Assembly (NCBI GenBank): GCA_038869515.1
Contig: JAWCQZ010000001.1
Location: 443,160-507,159, forward strand
DNA length: 64,000 bases
From: JAWCQZ01 sp038869515 [NCBI: Halobacteria archaeon]
GTDB taxonomy: Archaea; Halobacteriota; Syntropharchaeia; JACQPP01
Direction of reading: 5' to 3'
Part shown: one piece after another, positions 1 to 9,113 of the stretch
Layout: the number at the start of each line of letters is the position of its first letter
How positions within the stretch are numbered: position 1 is the first letter of the stretch
Made by a program: the position numbers and the translations under genes
Notes under the pieces: model-generated
The model's database searches: none
What the model saw: the letters and a program-made list of their open reading frames with translations, nothing else
What the model was told of the DNA's origin: nothing

Positions 1-2
1 CC

Positions 3-3000
3 CTCGAGCGGACGTCCGCCGCCTTCCGCCCCGAGGAGGTCGCCTCCCTCAAGGCCGCGGTGGAGGAGGTCCGGGGGCTGCCGAGGGAGTTGGAGTCGAA
101 GGTCGAGGCGCTCGGGCAGAGGCTGGGCGCGCTGGAGTCGAAGCGGGAGGGGCTCGCCACCCGGGAGGAGGTCGAGGAGGTGCGGGCCCTCGTCGGGGAA
201 CTCCACGGGCTCCCGCGGCAACTGGAGGGGCGGCTGGAGGCGGTGGGGCAGAAGGTGGCGGCCCTGGAGTCGGCGGCGGCTTCGGTCCCGCGCCGGAAGG
301 AGCTCGATGCGGTCAAGGCCCTGGCGGAGGAGTTGAAAGGCTTCCCTCCGCGACTCGAAGGGCAGTTGGAATCCCTTCGCCAGAAACTCGCGGGTCTGGA
401 GGCGGCGGCCGGCGGGGCGGCGCGGCGGGAAGAGGTGGAGGGGCTGAGGAGCGCCCTCGAGGAAGCGCGCGGCTTGCCGAGGGAGAACAAGCAGAGGATT
501 GCGGAACTCTCCGAGAGGCTGCAGGCTCTGGGAGCCCTCGCCGAGGAGGTGCGGGGGCGCGGAGAGTCCCTCGGGACCCGGGTCCGGGAACTGGAGGGCC
601 TCCCGCAACGCATCGAGGAGGGGGCCCGGCAGCTCGGCGCCCGCATCGCCGCCGTCGAGGCGGCCGGGGTGCGCGAGGCCCGGGAAGCGGAGGAGAGGAT
701 GGACGGGTTGAGTCGGCAGGTGGGGGCCCTGGAGGCCCGGACCGAGACGCGGGCCGGCCGCGAACAGGTCGACTCGCTGGCGGCCCGCGTGGAGGAGGTC
801 GGAGACCTGGGCCGGCGGGCCGAGGAGCGGCTCTCCGCCCTCGCCTCCGAGATCCAGGAGGTCCGGGCCGCGGTGGGGAGGGCGGCGACGCGGGAGGAGG
901 CCAAAGCGGCGCAGGGGCGGGCCGGCGAACTGGGCCGGCGGCTCGACGGGCTCGCCTCCGAACTCCGGCAGGGGGCCGAGGGGCTCCGCCGGGAGCTCAA
1001 GGGGCTGGAAAAGCGGGCGGCCGCCCTGGGCACGGGCCTGGAGGGGGTCCGGAAGGAGCTCGGGGAGTTCCCCGCGGCCGAGCTGCTGAAGAGGACCGTG
1101 GACGAGATGGAGGGGCTGAAGGAGTTCCCCGCCTTCGCCGAGGCGCGGCTCTCGGGCATCGCTTCCGCCCTCGACTCCCTCGGGAGCCGGGAGGGGGCGG
1201 CCGAGAAGCGGCTGGAGGATTTGAGGAAATCGCTGGAGGGGCTCCGGCCCCGCCTCGACGCCGCGGGCTCCCGGGCCGAGGAGGCCCTCAAGGGACTCCG
1301 GGAGCTCCGGAAGTTCCCCGCCGAGGCGCGCCAGAGCATGGACGGCCTTCGATCGGAACTGGAGGCGCGGGCACGGGAGATTTCCGAACTGCGGGGCCGG
1401 GCCGAGGCGCTGGAGGGGGCCGCGGCGACCTTCGCCTCGGCGGAGCGCGTCGGGGCCCTGGAGGAGGAGGTGGGGCGGATGGCCGCCCTCGGGGCCGCGG
1501 CGGAGGAGAGGCTCCGGCGCTCGCTGGAGACCACCCGGGAGGTGGCGGGCCTCTCCCGGCTGGCGGCGGAGTCAGCGGAGCGGATCCGCTCCGACGTGGC
1601 CGGCTGGCGCTCCGAGATGGCGGAGGCCCGGGAACGCATGGCGGACGAGATGGCGGATTCCCTCTCCCGGGTGGACGGCGCCCTCCGCGCCGCGGAGGAG
1701 AGGCGCGCCCGGGAGGCGGGCCGCCTCGAAGCGGAGTGGAGGGAGAACGCGGCCCGTCTCGTGCAACAGGCGGAGGCGTGGAGGAGCGAGAGCGACGCCC
1801 GGCTCCGCAGCGTGGAGGGCCGGCTCGGGGCGGCAAGCGACGCCCTCCGGGCCCTCGAGGAGCGGCAGTCCCAGGAGACGGGCCGAATCGAAGCGGAGTG
1901 GAAAGGGGCGGTCGCGAGCCTGGACCACCGGTTCGAGTCGTGGAGGTCGGAGGTCGCCGAAGCCGGGCGGCGCCGGGAGGACGAGCACGGCCAAGCGCTC
2001 TCGAAACTGGCCGGGACCGTGGAGGAGCACGGGAAATCCCTGGAGGAGGCGCGGGCCTCGCAGGCCACCCTGGTCGCCGCCGAGAACGAGTTGAGGGGGG
2101 CCCTCGAACATCTCCGGGAGGCCCGGGAGTCCGACCAGGCCCGGCAGAGGGAGGAGGCGGAGGGGCTGAGGCGGGAGACCCGCCAGGTCCAGGAGGCTCT
2201 CGCCGACAGGTTCCAGAAATCGGTGGAGGAGGTACGGGCCGCCCTGCAGGAGGAGGGGGCCCTGCGCTCTCGCCTTGAGGAGAGGCTCCTCCGGGCGGAG
2301 GAGTCGGTCACGGCCCTCTCCGCCCTGAAGGAGGCCTCCGATCTCACAGCGGCCCAGCTCCGGCAGCGGAGCGACACCCTGGCAGGGGAACTCCGCGAGG
2401 TCCGGGCGGCCCTCGACGCCGCCCGCCAATCGGGGGAGCGCGTCGCTGCGGACCTCGCCCGGGTGGCCTCGGAGGCCCACCAGACGGCCCGGGGCCTCGA
2501 AGAGTTCCGGACCGGCGCGGCCCGCGCCGACATGGAGGCCGCCGAGAGGGCGGCGGCGCTGGAGAGGCGCGCCGCGGCCCTTGAGCAGGCCCTCGAGGGG
2601 CTCCGCCAGAGGAGCGAGGAGGCCGCCACCCGGAAGGAGCTCCAGGGGTGGGGGGCGTCGGTCATGGAGTCGCAGAAGGGGCTCCAGGCCCACCTCGACG
2701 ACCAGCTCGCCCAGGTCCGGCGCGCCCAGAAGGAGCTGGCCGACGGGGCGCGCGCCCTCGAATCGAGAATGAAGGAGGCTCCCGGGGAGTTCCAGAGGGC
2801 CGCTTCCGCCCTCCAGCGGCCTCTGGAGCGGAGGCTGGAGGCTCTCGAAGGGGCCCACCGCGCCCTCCGCGACCTGGGGGAGAGCCGGTTCGCCGTCGTG
2901 GAGAAGAGGCTCCGGGATGTGGCCGACCTCCCCGCAGCCCTGGAGCAGGTGAGGGGGCGGCAGGAGCAGGCCCTCGAAGGGCTCCACCAGCGGGTCGGGG

Positions 3001-3830
3001 CTCTCCGGGAGGCCCACCAGGCGTCGGAGCAGCGGACCGCCTCCCTCCAGGAGGCCGTGGAGGCGCTCCGGCGGGAGCAGGCGGAGGCGGCCCGCGCCTC
3101 TGAGGCGGGGCAGGCCCGCGCCGAGGAGGCGCGCCTCGCGCTCGAGCGGAGGCTCGACCAGTTCGCACAGCAGCAGGAGCTCGCCCTCCAGGGGCTCCGG
3201 AACCTGGTCCGCGCCTCCAGCGCCGACGTCCTGGAGGGGCGGGTGAAGGCCATCGAGTCGGGCCAGGAGGAGGTGCTCCACCACGCCGTCACCCGGTTGC
3301 GGACGTTCGAGCGGGAGGTGTCCGACCTCCGGGACCTCGTGGAGGCCCTCTTCCGGAGCCGGGACCCGGCCTCCCTGGAGGCGCAGGAGCGGCGCATCGA
3401 GGGGGCCCTTCAGGAACTGAAATCACAGGCCCCCCCGAGTGGTGATGAGCGGGCGGCGGTCGAGGCCCGCCTGTCGCGTCTCGATAGCCTCCGGGAGGGG
3501 CTCCGGGGGTGGAGGGCCCACCAGGGCGATGCCGAGGAGGCGCGCCGGAGGGTCGACGCCCAGGAGCGGGAGACCGCGGCGATGGGGGCGATGGTGCGGA
3601 CCCTCGCCGACCGCCTCAAAATGGCGGAGGAGGGGTTCCACTCGATGCGGGGTTCCGTTGAATCCACGCTCCGGGGGCTCGCCGAGACCGACGCGAAGGT
3701 CATCGAGGATTTGGCAGAGGTGAAGGGGCTCCTGGGGCGGCTCGTCGAATTGGAGGCGAGTTTGCGGAGGCTGCAGGCGATGGTGGAGACGCGCCCCGCA
3801 TCCGACATGGCGCAGGGCCTCAGGATCTGA
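3..3830 (+). CDS. Giant coiled-coil protein, C-terminal part (gene starts before the window)
   Basis: The reading frame is already open at base 3, so the N-terminus lies outside the window; a GTG at 60 is only an internal valine. About 1,275 residues are visible. They are almost entirely heptad-patterned helix rich in Glu, Arg, Ala and Leu, with no transmembrane segment, Cys pair or nucleotide-binding motif. The first 170 residues contain a repeat of about 43 residues (REEVEEVRALVGEL, RKELDAVKALAEEL, RREEVEGLRSALEE), each followed by a short G-L/F-P break. Later, two units near 1670-2030 share EAGRLEAEW/ETGRIEAEW. The family is not recognisable by name. Long coiled coils of this kind are usually structural or chromosome-organising, but that is inference. 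The gene converges on the CoA-transferase gene, separated by about 170 bases with no evident gene. Confidence 0.85.
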   Translation, partial: LERTSAAFRPEEVASLKAAVEEVRGLPRELESKVEALGQRLGALESKREGLATREEVEEVRALVGELHGLPRQLEGRLEAVGQKVAALESAAASVPRRKELDAVKALAEELKGFPPRLEGQLESLRQKLAGLEAAAGGAARREEVEGLRSALEEARGLPRENKQRIAELSERLQALGALAEEVRGRGESLGTRVRELEGLPQRIEEGARQLGARIAAVEAAGVREAREAEERMDGLSRQVGALEARTETRAGREQVDSLAARVEEVGDLGRRAEERLSALASEIQEVRAAVGRAATREEAKAAQGRAGELGRRLDGLASELRQGAEGLRRELKGLEKRAAALGTGLEGVRKELGEFPAAELLKRTVDEMEGLKEFPAFAEARLSGIASALDSLGSREGAAEKRLEDLRKSLEGLRPRLDAAGSRAEEALKGLRELRKFPAEARQSMDGLRSELEARAREISELRGRAEALEGAAATFASAERVGALEEEVGRMAALGAAAEERLRRSLETTREVAGLSRLAAESAERIRSDVAGWRSEMAEARERMADEMADSLSRVDGALRAAEERRAREAGRLEAEWRENAARLVQQAEAWRSESDARLRSVEGRLGAASDALRALEERQSQETGRIEAEWKGAVASLDHRFESWRSEVAEAGRRREDEHGQALSKLAGTVEEHGKSLEEARASQATLVAAENELRGALEHLREARESDQARQREEAEGLRRETRQVQEALADRFQKSVEEVRAALQEEGALRSRLEERLLRAEESVTALSALKEASDLTAAQLRQRSDTLAGELREVRAALDAARQSGERVAADLARVASEAHQTARGLEEFRTGAARADMEAAERAAALERRAAALEQALEGLRQRSEEAATRKELQGWGASVMESQKGLQAHLDDQLAQVRRAQKELADGARALESRMKEAPGEFQRAASALQRPLERRLEALEGAHRALRDLGESRFAVVEKRLRDVADLPAALEQVRGRQEQALEGLHQRVGALREAHQASEQRTASLQEAVEALRREQAEAARASEAGQARAEEARLALERRLDQFAQQQELALQGLRNLVRASSADVLEGRVKAIESGQEEVLHHAVTRLRTFEREVSDLRDLVEALFRSRDPASLEAQERRIEGALQELKSQAPPSGDERAAVEARLSRLDSLREGLRGWRAHQGDAEEARRRVDAQERETAAMGAMVRTLADRLKMAEEGFHSMRGSVESTLRGLAETDAKVIEDLAEVKGLLGRLVELEASLRRLQAMVETRPASDMAQGLRI

Positions 3831-4004
3831 GGGCGGGGGGCGCGGAGCGGGGGGACGCGGCGGCGGGGATGAGGATCACTGCTTTGTGACCGCTCGTCGG
3901 GCGGGCTTTCCCGGGCAGATGCCGCCTTCAAGACGCGGGCGAGGGCCCGGCGCTCCAGAATATGCGGCGGCCCCGGAAGATGGGCATCGCTTACGGGGCT
4001 CGGG

Positions 4005-5192
4005 CTACACCACGCCGCCCTTCTTCAGTTCCGCCACCTTCCCCGCGTCGAGCCCCAGCCACTCCTTCAGCACCTCCTCCGTGTGCTCCCCCAGCCCCGG
4101 GGCGGCCCTCCGGAACACGGGCGGCGTGTCGGAGAGTTTCAGCGGCGACCCCAGCACCTTGATTTTCCCCAACTTGGGGTGCTCCATCTCGACGACCATC
4201 TTCCGGTGGAGCATCTGCGGGTCGTTGAACATCTCCGGAATCGTGCTGGCGGGCCCCGCCGGGACGTCCTGCCCGTTCAGGAACTTCACCCACTCGTCCC
4301 TCGGCTTGGTCCTGAAGAGCGCCTCGACCTCGGCGTTCGCCTTGGCCAGCGAGTCGTCGGGCGCCATGTGGTACCCCTTCCACTCCGGCTTGTTCACCGC
4401 CTTGCAGAAGTTCTCCCAGAAGTGGGGCTCCAGGGCCGCGAGGGTGACGAACTTCCCGTCCGCCGCCTCGTAGATGCGGTAGCAGGGGTAGCGCCCCGAG
4501 AGGACCCGCTCCCGCGGCGTCGGGTTCCGGTTCTCGGCGATGGCCGCCGCCGCGGCGAGAGTCAGCCACGAGGCGGCGCCGTCGGCCATCGAGATGTCGA
4601 TGCACTGCCCGCACCCGGTCTTCTGGCGCGCCACCAGGGCGGCGAGGATGGACATCACCGCCATCGAGCCCCCGCCCCCGATGTCGGCGATTTGGAGCGG
4701 GATGACCTCGGGCTTCGGGCCCGCCCCGAGACCGAGCCCCCCCGCGACGCCGACGTAGTTGAGGTCGTGGCCCGGCCACTCCCGGTAGGGCCCGTCCTGG
4801 CCGTAGCCCGAGATGGAGCAGTAGACGGCCCTCGGGTTCACCTTCTTGACCGCCTCCCAGCCGATCCCGAGCCGGTCGACCACACCGGGCCGGAACCCCT
4901 CAACGACGACGTCCGCCTTTTTCGCCATCTCGAGGAATAGGTCGCGCCCCTTCGGGTCCTTCAGGTTCAGGGTGACGGAGCGCTTGTTGCGGTTCAGGAG
5001 GAGGAATGCCGCCCCCTCCTTCGCGGGGGGCTTCCGGACAGCCGGCGGCGCCCACCGCACCGTGTCGCCGGTCCGCTGCTGCTCGATTTTCACCACGTCG
5101 GCCCCCAAGTCCCCGAGCATCTGGGTGCACCAGGGGCCGGGGAGGAGGACCGTGAGGTCGAGCACCTTCACGCCGTCGAGGGCGGCAGCCAT
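4005..5192 (-). CDS. CoA-transferase family III (CaiB/BaiF) or alpha-methylacyl-CoA racemase
   Basis: This 395-residue protein begins MAAALDGVKVLDLT, the classic N-terminus of family III CoA-transferases, followed by LLPGPWCTQMLGDLGADVVKIE, the CoA-binding Rossmann segment. The motif GHDLNYVGVAGGLG near residues 140-155 carries the Asp that forms the acyl-anhydride in CoA-transferases and is part of the acid/base pair in methylacyl-CoA racemases. GHDLNY is closer to the racemase type, but substrate cannot be read from sequence. An in-frame start 29 codons upstream (5279) is rejected because its residues are Gly/Pro-rich and lie across the promoter: the complementary strand has GTTTATTTGC at 5213-5222, about 25 bases before the chosen start. 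It is transcribed alone and divergently from purA. Confidence 0.88.
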   Translation of the reverse strand: MAAALDGVKVLDLTVLLPGPWCTQMLGDLGADVVKIEQQRTGDTVRWAPPAVRKPPAKEGAAFLLLNRNKRSVTLNLKDPKGRDLFLEMAKKADVVVEGFRPGVVDRLGIGWEAVKKVNPRAVYCSISGYGQDGPYREWPGHDLNYVGVAGGLGLGAGPKPEVIPLQIADIGGGGSMAVMSILAALVARQKTGCGQCIDISMADGAASWLTLAAAAAIAENRNPTPRERVLSGRYPCYRIYEAADGKFVTLAALEPHFWENFCKAVNKPEWKGYHMAPDDSLAKANAEVEALFRTKPRDEWVKFLNGQDVPAGPASTIPEMFNDPQMLHRKMVVEMEHPKLGKIKVLGSPLKLSDTPPVFRRAAPGLGEHTEEVLKEWLGLDAGKVAELKKGGVV

Positions 5193-5304
5193 CGGGGCGG
5201 AACGATGCGAAGCAAATAAACTGTCGCCAGGGGGGGGCTCCGCGGCCCCCCTCCCCCCGTCCGCAGGCCCGCCCCCCACGGAGTGCCGTCGGGCGAAACG
5301 AACT

Positions 5305-5314
5305 CATCTATACC
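5305..5314 (+). promoter_or_regulatory. TATA box of purA
   Basis: CATCTATACC lies 31-40 bases before the purA ATG at 5345, in an otherwise GC-rich gap. The spacing implies a leader of only a few bases and supports choosing ATG 5345 over the upstream GTG at 5318. Confidence 0.6.
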
Positions 5315-5344
5315 TTTTTGTGCGACCCATCGTTGAACCCAACC

Positions 5345-6385
5345 ATGACGGTCACAATCGCGGTCGGTGGGTTCTGGGGCGACGAAGGAAAGGGAAAAAT
5401 CGTCGCCTACCTCGCGAAGCGCGACCGCCCCGCCCTCATCGCCCGCGGGGGGGTGGGGCCGAACGCCGGCCACACCGTGGAGGGGAAGGGGTTCAAGGAG
5501 GGGCTCCGGATGGTCCCCTCGGGCTACGTCCACAAAGGGGCGCGCCTCCTCATCGGCGCCGGGGTGCTGGTGAACCCCGCGCTCCTGGTCGCGGAGGCCG
5601 ACCGCCTCGGCCTCCGGAAGAGGCTCGGGGTGGACGGCAACTGCGGCGTCATCGAGGAGCGCCATGTGGAGATTGAGAAGGCCGAGACCCATCTGGCCGA
5701 GACCATCGGCTCCACCAAGAGCGGGTGCGGCGCGGCCAACGCCGACCGGGCCTACCGGCGCGCCCGCCTGGCGCGCGAGGTGCCTGAGTTGAGGGAGTTG
5801 ATCGCCGACGTCCCCGCCGAACTCCAGCGGGCCATCGCCAGCAATCGCAACGTGCTGCTCGAGGGGACCCAGGGTTTCGCCCTCTCCCTCTACCACGGTT
5901 CCTACCCCTACGTCACCAGCAAGGACACCACCGCGGCGCAGGTCGCCGCCGACGTCGGGGTGGGGCCGACCCAGGTGGACGAGGTCGTCGTCGTCTTCAA
6001 GGCCTTCCCGACCCGGGTGGGGCCAGGTCCCTTCCCCTCGGAGATGGGAGAGGCGGAGGCCGAAAAACTGGGGCTGGTGGAGTTCGGGACGGTCACCGGC
6101 CGGCGGCGGAGGGTGGGGCGGTGGGACCCCGCGCTGGCCCGGCGCTCCTGCCTCCTCAACGGCGCCACCCGGATGGCCATCACCGGGATCGACAAGGTGG
6201 ACCCCGCCTGCCGGGGGGCGCGGAGGTGGGGCGACCTGACTCCCAGGGCGCGGGCCTTCGTCGAGAGGGCGGAGCGCGACGCGGGGGTCCCGGCGGCGCT
6301 CATCTCCACCGGGCCCGCCCTGGAGGAGACCGTGGACCGGAGGGCGAAGGGTAGAAGTGGCCGGAAAGCGAGGGGGTGGAGATGA
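5345..6385 (+). CDS. purA: Adenylosuccinate synthetase, short archaeal form
   Basis: PurA joins IMP and aspartate using GTP, the first committed step to AMP. The protein has 346 residues, the length of the compact archaeal type rather than the roughly 430 of bacteria. Residues 8-18 read GGFWGDEGKGK, the GTP-binding P-loop with its catalytic Asp. GVGPNAGHTV follows near 42, with the catalytic His. GSTKSGCGAANADRAYRRA near 125-145 contacts IMP, and LEGTQGFALSLYHG near 180 is also typical. The C-terminus becomes Arg-rich. The stop overlaps the next start by 4 bases (ATGA), so purA and the Trm112-like gene are probably co-transcribed. Confidence 0.96.
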   Translation: MTVTIAVGGFWGDEGKGKIVAYLAKRDRPALIARGGVGPNAGHTVEGKGFKEGLRMVPSGYVHKGARLLIGAGVLVNPALLVAEADRLGLRKRLGVDGNCGVIEERHVEIEKAETHLAETIGSTKSGCGAANADRAYRRARLAREVPELRELIADVPAELQRAIASNRNVLLEGTQGFALSLYHGSYPYVTSKDTTAAQVAADVGVGPTQVDEVVVVFKAFPTRVGPGPFPSEMGEAEAEKLGLVEFGTVTGRRRRVGRWDPALARRSCLLNGATRMAITGIDKVDPACRGARRWGDLTPRARAFVERAERDAGVPAALISTGPALEETVDRRAKGRSGRKARGWR

Positions 6386-6567
6386 AGCGGGACCTTATGG
6401 AAATCCTGGCATGTCCGGCGTGCAAGGGTGACCTCCAACTCTCCGCCAAGAAGGAGGAGGGGGACGAAATCCTCGAAGGCGAACTGCGCTGCCCGAAGTG
6501 CCGCGAGGCGTTCCCCATCGACGACGGAATCCCGAACCTCCTGCCGCCCGACCTGCGCGCCAAGTAG
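6382..6567 (+). CDS. Trm112-like zinc-ribbon protein
   Basis: A 61-residue protein, MKRDLMEILACPACKGDL..., with C-x2-C near residue 11 and LRCPKCREAFPIDDGIPNLLPP near residues 36-57. This is the Trm112/YcaR fold, in which a zinc-binding half packs against a short beta domain ending in the conserved I-P-N-L-L motif. In eukaryotes and archaea Trm112 activates several SAM-dependent methyltransferases that modify tRNA, rRNA or release factor. The archaeal partners are not encoded nearby. Start ATG 6382 is preferred over GTG 6376 because it overlaps the purA stop. Confidence 0.88.
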   Translation: MKRDLMEILACPACKGDLQLSAKKEEGDEILEGELRCPKCREAFPIDDGIPNLLPPDLRAK

Positions 6568-6606
6568 CGGTCGAAACTATTCATACAGGGCCGTTGAGGG
6601 TCCCGG

Positions 6607-7239
6607 ATGGCCAAGCCCGCCCCCCCGCCCCCCCAGCCGTCGCAGACCATCCACATCGGCCGCAAGGGGGCCCACTCGATCGAGTTCGACTTCCCGGAGG
6701 TGGTCTACCCCCTCGAGAAGGGGGAGGAGGTCTCCCTAGAACTGAAAATCGTCAACCACGCGGAGCCCGCCCACGTGAAGCTCTCGGTCGGCGGCTCCCT
6801 CAAGGAAGCGGTGCTCATCCGCAGCGACAGCCCCTACGTGAAGGGGGAGGAGGCCGTGCCGGTCATCCTCCGCCTCCCGAAGGACGCCCGGACCCCGCTG
6901 AAGGGCGAGATCGCGGTCACCGCTGGCTACGGGGCGTCGCGGGCCTCCTTCGGCGTGCTCCTCGGCGACCCGCGCCCCGTCCGGGAGAAGAGGGGGGAGC
7001 GGGAGGGGCCCGCCGGGGAGGGCGGGGCGATGGAAGGGGGGGCCGCCCCGGCGGCGCTCCGCGCGCGGTCGGCCCCCGCCTGGGCCCGGGAGTGGCGGAT
7101 CTGGGCGGCGGCGGCCCTCGCGGCCTCCCTCGCCTCCGCGGCGCTCCTCGCCTCCGCCGGAGGGGTGGTGGAGACCTTTGCGGCGGCGTGGGTGGCGGCG
7201 GCCCTGATGGTGGCGCTCCTCCTCCGCGCTCCCTCGTGA
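6607..7239 (+). CDS. Membrane-anchored protein with N-terminal beta-sandwich, function unknown
   Basis: The protein has 210 residues. Residues 15-115 form a beta-rich domain with strand spacing typical of CARDB-like or immunoglobulin-like modules (VSLELKIVNHAEPAHVKLSV). A Gly/Glu/Arg-rich linker of about 40 residues follows, then two hydrophobic helices (about 165-185 and 188-206) and a very short tail. There is no N-terminal signal peptide, so the beta domain should be cytoplasmic if the two helices form a hairpin. Upstream, ACTATTCATAC at about 6576-6586 is a TATA box resembling the one at 21333. No enzymatic motif is visible and no family is recognised. Confidence 0.75.
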   Translation: MAKPAPPPPQPSQTIHIGRKGAHSIEFDFPEVVYPLEKGEEVSLELKIVNHAEPAHVKLSVGGSLKEAVLIRSDSPYVKGEEAVPVILRLPKDARTPLKGEIAVTAGYGASRASFGVLLGDPRPVREKRGEREGPAGEGGAMEGGAAPAALRARSAPAWAREWRIWAAAALAASLASAALLASAGGVVETFAAAWVAAALMVALLLRAPS

Positions 7240-7364
7240 TATGACGGGGAGCGCGGGGCGCAGAACCCTGCCCTCGGCTCGCGCTTCGCGCTCGCTCCGG
7301 GCGGGTTCCGCGAGTGGAGACCCCCGGGACCCCGTGTACAGGGGGAGGGCCCGGGGGTGGACCT

Positions 7365-7403
7365 GCCGTTTTCCGCGCGGGCTCCGCCCGCGCGGAAAAC
7401 GGC
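7365..7403. repeat. Perfect 18-bp palindrome with a 3-base loop
   Basis: The arms 7365-7382 and 7386-7403 are exact reverse complements over 18 bases, separated by TCC. It sits between the stop of the beta-sandwich gene and the TATA region of pyrG in a 218-base gap, and is preceded by low-complexity GC-rich sequence with further short inverted words near 7283-7315. It could end transcription from upstream or act as a structured leader or operator. No T-run follows directly, so a simple intrinsic terminator is not obvious. Confidence 0.8.
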
Positions 7404-7457
7404 CTATGTTCTGCGAAGAATAGAAACGTTTTTCATCCCTCGGTCGCTAACCCGAGC

Positions 7458-9113
7458 GTGCCCACCAACGGCCGCGACGGGGGGTCGACGCGCTTCATTT
7501 TCGTCACCGGAGGGGTCATGAGCGGCCTCGGCAAGGGGATCGCCGCCGCCTCCATCGGCCGCCTCCTCAAGGGGCTCGGGGCGACGGTCGCGCCGGTGAA
7601 GATGGACCCCTACCTGAACGTGGACGCGGGGACCATCGGCCCCTTCCAGCACGGGGAGGTGTGGGTCACCGAGGACGGCGGCGAGATCGACATGGACCTC
7701 GGCCACTACGAGCGGTTCCTCCACCAGGACGTTCCGAGGGACCACAACATCACCGCGGGGCAGATCTGGCAGGCGGTCATCGAGAAGGAGCGCCGCGGCG
7801 AGTACCTCGGGCAGACGGTCCAGATCATCCCCCACATCACCGACGAGATCCGGAGGCGGCTCCAGGTCGTGGCGGACCGCTCGAAGCCCGACGCGGTCAT
7901 CGCGGAGCTGGGGGGCACCGTCGGGGACATCGAGAGCGAGGCGTTCCTCGAGGCGGCGCGCCAGGTGGCCCAGGCCCACCGGGACCGCGTCCTCTTCGTC
8001 CACGTCACCTTGGTCCCCGAGGGGCACGGGGGGGAGCAGAAGACCAAGCCGACCCAGCACAGCGTCGCGGAGCTCCGCGCCCGGGGCATCCAGCCCGACG
8101 TCATCATCGCCCGGACCGACTCGACGCTCGCCCCGGAGAGCCGGTCGAAAATCGCCCTCTTCTGCCAGGTCGCGCCCGAGCAGGTCATCAGCGGGCCCAC
8201 GGTCTCCAACATCTACCGGGTCCCCCTCGTCTTCGAGGAGGAGGGGCTCGGCCGGATTCTCGCGGAGCGGCTCAAACTGAAGGGGAAGGGGGGCGGCCTC
8301 GCCGACTGGCGGCGGGTCGTGGAGGAGATGGACGGGGCGGAGCGGGAGGTCACCATCGCCATGGCCGGGAAGTACGTCGCGATGGCCGACTCCTACATCT
8401 CGCTCAACGAGGCGCTGAAGCACGCGGCCGCCTCCCTCGGGGCGCGGGTGAAGATCCACTACGTCAACACCGAGGAGGTGGAGAGGGACCCGGCGGCCCT
8501 CGCCTCCCTGGCGGGGGTCGGGGGCGTCCTGGTCCCGGGGGGCTTCGGGGGGCGCGGGGCGGAGGGGAAAATCCGCACCATCCAGTTCGCCCGGGAGAGG
8601 GGGGTGCCCTACCTGGGACTCTGCTTCGGGTTCCAGTTGGCGGTGGTCGAGTTCGCCCGCAACGCGGCGGGGCTGAAGAAGGCCCACACCACCGAGATCG
8701 ACCCGAAGACCCCCTACCCGGTGGTGGACATCCTCGAGCACCTGCGGCAGGCCCGGATGGGGGGGACGATGCGCCTGGGGGCGCAGCCCGTCAAGCTCCG
8801 GCCCGACACCCGGGCGCGCACCATCTACGGCGGGCAGGAGATTATCCTGGAGCGCCACCGCCACCGCTACGAGGTGAACCCGCGCTTCATCCCGGCGCTG
8901 GAGCAGGCGGGGCTCGTCTTCTCGGGGCTCTCGCCCGACGGAAGGATGGAGGCCATCGAGTTGCCGGGCCCCTACTTCTTCATGGCGACCCAATACCACC
9001 CTGAGTTCAAGTCGCGGCCGGGGGCTCCCGCCCCGGTCTTCAAGGCGTTCCTCCAGGCCGCCCTCAAGAGCGGGGGAGGGGTTCATAAGCCCCAGGGCGC
9101 AGGGTCTGGATGA
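7458..9113 (+). CDS. pyrG: CTP synthase
   Basis: The enzyme aminates UTP to CTP using glutamine. It has 551 residues, and both domains are present. The N-terminal amidoligase begins RFIFVTGGVMSGLGKGIAAA (P-loop), then MDPYLNVDAGTIGPFQHGEVWVTEDGGEIDMDLGHYERF across residues 50-95. The class I glutaminase has the nucleophile region LGLCFGFQLAVVEFARN near 390 and QYHPEFKSRP near the C-terminus. The frame stays open to 7314, but the GTG at 7458 gives the expected length, lies about 30 bases downstream of the AT-rich element GAATAGAAACGTTTTTC, and leaves the palindrome at 7365 outside the gene. The stop overlaps the following ATPase gene by 4 bases. Confidence 0.96.
   Translation: MPTNGRDGGSTRFIFVTGGVMSGLGKGIAAASIGRLLKGLGATVAPVKMDPYLNVDAGTIGPFQHGEVWVTEDGGEIDMDLGHYERFLHQDVPRDHNITAGQIWQAVIEKERRGEYLGQTVQIIPHITDEIRRRLQVVADRSKPDAVIAELGGTVGDIESEAFLEAARQVAQAHRDRVLFVHVTLVPEGHGGEQKTKPTQHSVAELRARGIQPDVIIARTDSTLAPESRSKIALFCQVAPEQVISGPTVSNIYRVPLVFEEEGLGRILAERLKLKGKGGGLADWRRVVEEMDGAEREVTIAMAGKYVAMADSYISLNEALKHAAASLGARVKIHYVNTEEVERDPAALASLAGVGGVLVPGGFGGRGAEGKIRTIQFARERGVPYLGLCFGFQLAVVEFARNAAGLKKAHTTEIDPKTPYPVVDILEHLRQARMGGTMRLGAQPVKLRPDTRARTIYGGQEIILERHRHRYEVNPRFIPALEQAGLVFSGLSPDGRMEAIELPGPYFFMATQYHPEFKSRPGAPAPVFKAFLQAALKSGGGVHKPQGAGSG

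Noticed and set aside
1572-3284. Long minus-strand reading frame (570 codons) across the coiled-coil gene
   Set aside because: It is the antisense of a strongly biased GC-rich gene; its product is Leu/Pro/Arg low-complexity with no domain, while the plus-strand frame has clear heptads.
7404-9086. Minus-strand frame of 560 codons over pyrG
   Set aside because: The plus strand is an unambiguous CTP synthase; the antisense frame is Asp/Leu/Arg/Pro noise caused by high GC at third positions.
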